NCBI GenBank assembly: GCA_015487335.1 | Contig: WFPZ01000216.1 | Coordinates: 1-6,682 of the forward strand | Direction of reading: 5' to 3' | Length of the DNA stretch: 6,682 nucleotides | Source: Paracoccaceae bacterium | Lineage (GTDB): Bacteria > Pseudomonadota > Alphaproteobacteria > Rhodobacterales > Rhodobacteraceae | Shown here: positions 4,925 to 6,682 of the stretch, piece after piece | How positions within the stretch are numbered: the first letter of the stretch is position 1 | Layout of the letters: the number at the start of each line of letters is the position of its first letter | Program-made: the position numbers and the translations under genes | Notes under the pieces: model-generated | The model's input: the letters and a program-made list of their open reading frames with translations, nothing else | The model's database searches: none | What the model was told of the DNA's origin: nothing

Positions 4925-6439
4925 ATGAACATCTCCATCTGGCTGATGCGGACGGCGCAGGCGGCGCCGCGGCGCCCGGCCCTGTTTGCCGGCACGCGCG
5001 AGGTGCTTGATTACGGCGGCTTCCACGCGGCGGCGGCTTCGGTGGCGGCGGCGCTTCAGCGGCGCGGGATCGGGCCGGGGGACCGGGTGGCGCTGTTTGC
5101 GAAGAACGTGCCGGAGTATCTGATCGCCCAGTACGGGGCATGGTATGCGGGCGCGGCGGTGGTGCCGGTGAATGCCAAGCTGCACCCGCGCGAGGCGGCC
5201 TGGATCCTGCGCGATTCGGGGGCGAAACTGGCGTTCGCCACCCCCGCGCTGGCCGAGGCCCTGGCCCGGGCGGGGGTGGATTGCCCGGTGGAGGATCTGG
5301 CCGGCGAGGGCTTTGCCTCGATGCGCGCGGGCCCCGGGGTGGCCGCCCCGGCCCCGCGTGCCCCCGGCGATCTGGCCTGGCTGTTCTACACCTCCGGCAC
5401 CACCGGCAGGCCCAAGGGGGTGATCATCACCCACCGGATGCTGGTTGCCATGAGCCTGAGCTACTTCGCCGACGTGGACGAGGTGCGCGCCGAAGATGCG
5501 GCGCTCTATGCCGCGCCGCTCAGCCATGCGGCGGGGATCTACAACATGATGCACGTGCTCAAGGGGGCGCGGCACGTGTTTCCGCTTTCGGGTGGGTTCG
5601 ATCCGGCCGAGATCCTCGATCTGGCCGAAGGGCTTGGCTCGGTGCACCTGTTTGCTGCCCCCACCATGGTGCAGCGGCTGACCCGCGAGGCCAGGGCGGC
5701 GGGCAGGCGCGGCGAAGGACTGCGCACCGTGGTCTATGCGGGGGGGCCGATGTACAACGCCGATATCATCGAGGCGGTGGCATGGTTCGGCCCGCGCTTC
5801 GTGCAGATCTACGGCCAGGGCGAATGCCCGATGGCGATCACCGCGCTGTCGCGCCAGGATGTGGCCGAACGCGCCCACCCGCGCTGGCGCGAGCGTCTGG
5901 GCTCGGTGGGGCGGGCGCAATCGGCGGTGGAAGTGGCGATCTCGGACGGGGCGGGCGGTTTCGCGCCGCCCGGCCAGGCCGGCGAGGTGATGGTGCGCGG
6001 CGATCCGGTGATGCCCGGCTACTGGAACAACCCCAAGGCCACGGCGAAAACCCTGGTGAACGGCTGGCTGATGACCGGCGACATCGGGGTGCTCGACGAG
6101 GACGGCTACCTGACGCTGAAGGACCGCTCGAAGGATCTGATCATCTCGGGCGGGGCGAACATCTACCCCCGCGAGGTGGAGGAGGTGCTGCTTGCGCACC
6201 CCGGCGTGGCCGAGGCGGCGGTGGTGGGCCGGCCTCACCCCGAGTGGGGCGAGGAGGTGGTGGCCTTCGTGGTGCGCGCCCCAGGCGCAGAGGCAAGCGA
6301 AGCCGAGCTGGAGGCCCATTGCCTGGAGCGGATCGCCCGCTTCAAGCGCCCGCGCGCCTGGTTCTTCATCGAGGAGCTGCCGAAGAACAACTACGGCAAG
6401 GTGCTCAAGACCGCCCTGCGCGCGCGGCTTTCCGGCTGA
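4925..6439 (+). CDS. AMP-forming acyl-CoA synthetase / acyl-CoA ligase (ANL superfamily)
   Basis: It activates a carboxylic acid to an acyl-adenylate and then to the CoA thioester, in the cytoplasm. The 504 residues show the ANL motifs in order: P-loop YTSGTTGRPKG (155-165), YAGGPMYNADI (271-281), adenine-binding YGQGE (296-300), PGYWNNP (364-370), TGD (384-386), hinge DRSKDLIISGGANIYPREVE (400-419), and the C-terminal catalytic Lys492 in PKNNYGK (486-492). The length is normal and no residue is missing. The YGQGECPM form, in place of the commoner YG-TE, occurs in some long-chain or aromatic acyl-CoA ligases, so the acid cannot be named. The start at 4925 matches the beginning of family similarity; a purine-rich GGGGAAAGG precedes it at close spacing. 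The reading frame is open further upstream but runs into the terminator. It lies behind a strong terminator, so it is probably transcribed separately, though no clear promoter is seen in 4865-4924. Confidence 0.93.
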   Translation: MNISIWLMRTAQAAPRRPALFAGTREVLDYGGFHAAAASVAAALQRRGIGPGDRVALFAKNVPEYLIAQYGAWYAGAAVVPVNAKLHPREAAWILRDSGAKLAFATPALAEALARAGVDCPVEDLAGEGFASMRAGPGVAAPAPRAPGDLAWLFYTSGTTGRPKGVIITHRMLVAMSLSYFADVDEVRAEDAALYAAPLSHAAGIYNMMHVLKGARHVFPLSGGFDPAEILDLAEGLGSVHLFAAPTMVQRLTREARAAGRRGEGLRTVVYAGGPMYNADIIEAVAWFGPRFVQIYGQGECPMAITALSRQDVAERAHPRWRERLGSVGRAQSAVEVAISDGAGGFAPPGQAGEVMVRGDPVMPGYWNNPKATAKTLVNGWLMTGDIGVLDEDGYLTLKDRSKDLIISGGANIYPREVEEVLLAHPGVAEAAVVGRPHPEWGEEVVAFVVRAPGAEASEAELEAHCLERIARFKRPRAWFFIEELPKNNYGKVLKTALRARLSG

Positions 6440-6495
6440 GCGCCTTCCGCCGCGAAGCCCGGCCGCTTTCGATTTCGAGGCGCTGCCCGAAGCCG

Positions 6496-6526
6496 AAAAA
6501 AGCGGGCCGGCGAGGACACCGGCCCG
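6496..6526 (-). terminator. Rho-independent terminator of acs
   Basis: On the minus strand a perfect 8-bp stem (CGGGCCGG at 6526-6519 pairing with CCGGCCCG at 6510-6503, 8-base loop) is followed after GC by six T residues (A6496-A6501 on the plus strand). It lies about 50 bases after the acs stop. In the plus direction the A-tract precedes the stem and there is no T-tract after it, so it serves the minus strand; it may still slow transcription from the ligase gene. Confidence 0.8.
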
Positions 6527-6536
6527 ACAGGGAGTG

Positions 6537-6561
6537 GCGGGCCCCGAGAGAAGAGGCCCGC
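6537..6561 (-). other. Second convergent-region hairpin
   Basis: GCGGGCC (6537-6543) and GGCCCGC (6555-6561) form a 7-bp stem with an 11-base loop, between the acs stop and its U-tract terminator. No T-run follows on either strand. It is probably a 3'-end stabilising or auxiliary termination structure. Confidence 0.45.
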
Positions 6562-6575
6562 ACCGGGAGCAACCG

Positions 6576-6682
6576 TCAGCGGTTCATGCGGTTCTCGATC
6601 AGGTGCTCGACCACGGACGGGTCGGCCAGGGTCGAGGTATCGCCGAGGTTGGAATAGTCGTTCTCGGCGATCTTGCGCAGGA
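6576..6682 (-). CDS. acs: Acetyl-CoA synthetase, C-terminal end only
   Basis: Reading the minus strand from the right edge gives 34 codons ending in a TGA (TCA at 6576-6578 on the plus strand). The peptide runs LRKIAENDYSNLGDTSTLADPSV and ends VEHLIENRMNR. The R-IA--D---LGDTSTLADP-V---L pattern is the conserved C-terminus of AMP-forming acetyl-CoA synthetase, which makes acetyl-CoA from acetate, ATP and CoA. The acetylatable lysine and the rest of the enzyme lie outside the window. The stretch is too short for most gene finders. It converges with the plus-strand ligase gene and is followed by its own terminator. Propionyl-CoA synthetase is a less likely alternative, since the tail matches Acs well. 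Confidence 0.88.
   Translation of the reverse strand, partial: LRKIAENDYSNLGDTSTLADPSVVEHLIENRMNR

Noticed and set aside
2828..6319. A very long open frame on the minus strand, antisense to the permease, binding-protein and ligase genes
   Set aside because: It lies opposite several well-supported genes. Its product is rich in His, Arg, Gly and Pro with no recognisable domain, the normal shadow of GC-rich codon bias.
6440..6495. A plus-strand terminator for the acyl-CoA ligase
   Set aside because: Only weak TCGA-type repeats are found near 6469-6480 and there is no stem with a following T-run in the plus direction; termination may rely on the convergent hairpins or on Rho.
5140..6657. A plus-strand frame overlapping the acyl-CoA ligase and running on to 6657
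   Set aside because: It is a Gly/Arg-rich frame-shifted reading of the ligase gene, and its tail crosses the terminator region and acs. No domain is seen.

Overview
The window looks like chromosomal DNA from a GC-rich alphaproteobacterium, most likely of the Rhodobacterales. This rests on base composition, codon choice and protein style; there is no rRNA or other taxonomic marker. I see no mobile element, tRNA, rRNA or CRISPR array. Coding density is high: four overlapping or closely spaced plus-strand genes plus a substrate-binding protein gene, then a separate plus-strand gene, then a convergent minus-strand gene.

Layout. (1) 1-425: the 3' end of a dihydropyrimidinase (hydantoinase) gene, cut by the left edge. 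(2) 426-559: a short intergenic region with a good sigma-70-like promoter (TTGAAC, 17 bp, TATATC) and directly behind it a sequence that can fold into an 8-bp closed multibranch structure ending just before the next start codon. (3) 560-1270: a NYN/LabA-type predicted ribonuclease, with visibly less GC-biased codons than its neighbours. (4) 1272-4813: a complete ABC importer of the SsuB/TauB - NMT1/THI5 type, made of one ATPase, two different permeases and one exported binding protein. (5) 4814-4864: a hairpin and a textbook intrinsic terminator with a UUCG tetraloop. (6) 4925-6439: an AMP-forming acyl-CoA ligase. (7) 6440-6575: a convergent intergenic region with two hairpins, one followed on the minus strand by a U-tract. 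(8) 6576-6682, minus strand: the last 34 codons of acetyl-CoA synthetase (acs).

How the genes may work together. Dihydropyrimidinase opens the reduced pyrimidine ring in reductive uracil/thymine degradation. An NMT1/THI5-family importer next to it is best read as the uptake system for a pyrimidine or related cyclic ureide; the exact ligand cannot be read from the sequence. The NYN gene sits between the catabolic enzyme and the importer, has its own promoter and candidate structured leader, and its last codons carry the ribosome binding site of the ATPase gene. This is the most unusual part of the window. The acyl-CoA ligase lies behind a strong terminator and is probably a separate unit, and acs is an ordinary core gene.

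Nothing here clearly amounts to a new system. The best leads are the promoter/leader/NYN unit and the hairpin plus 12-bp palindrome at the permease - binding protein junction.
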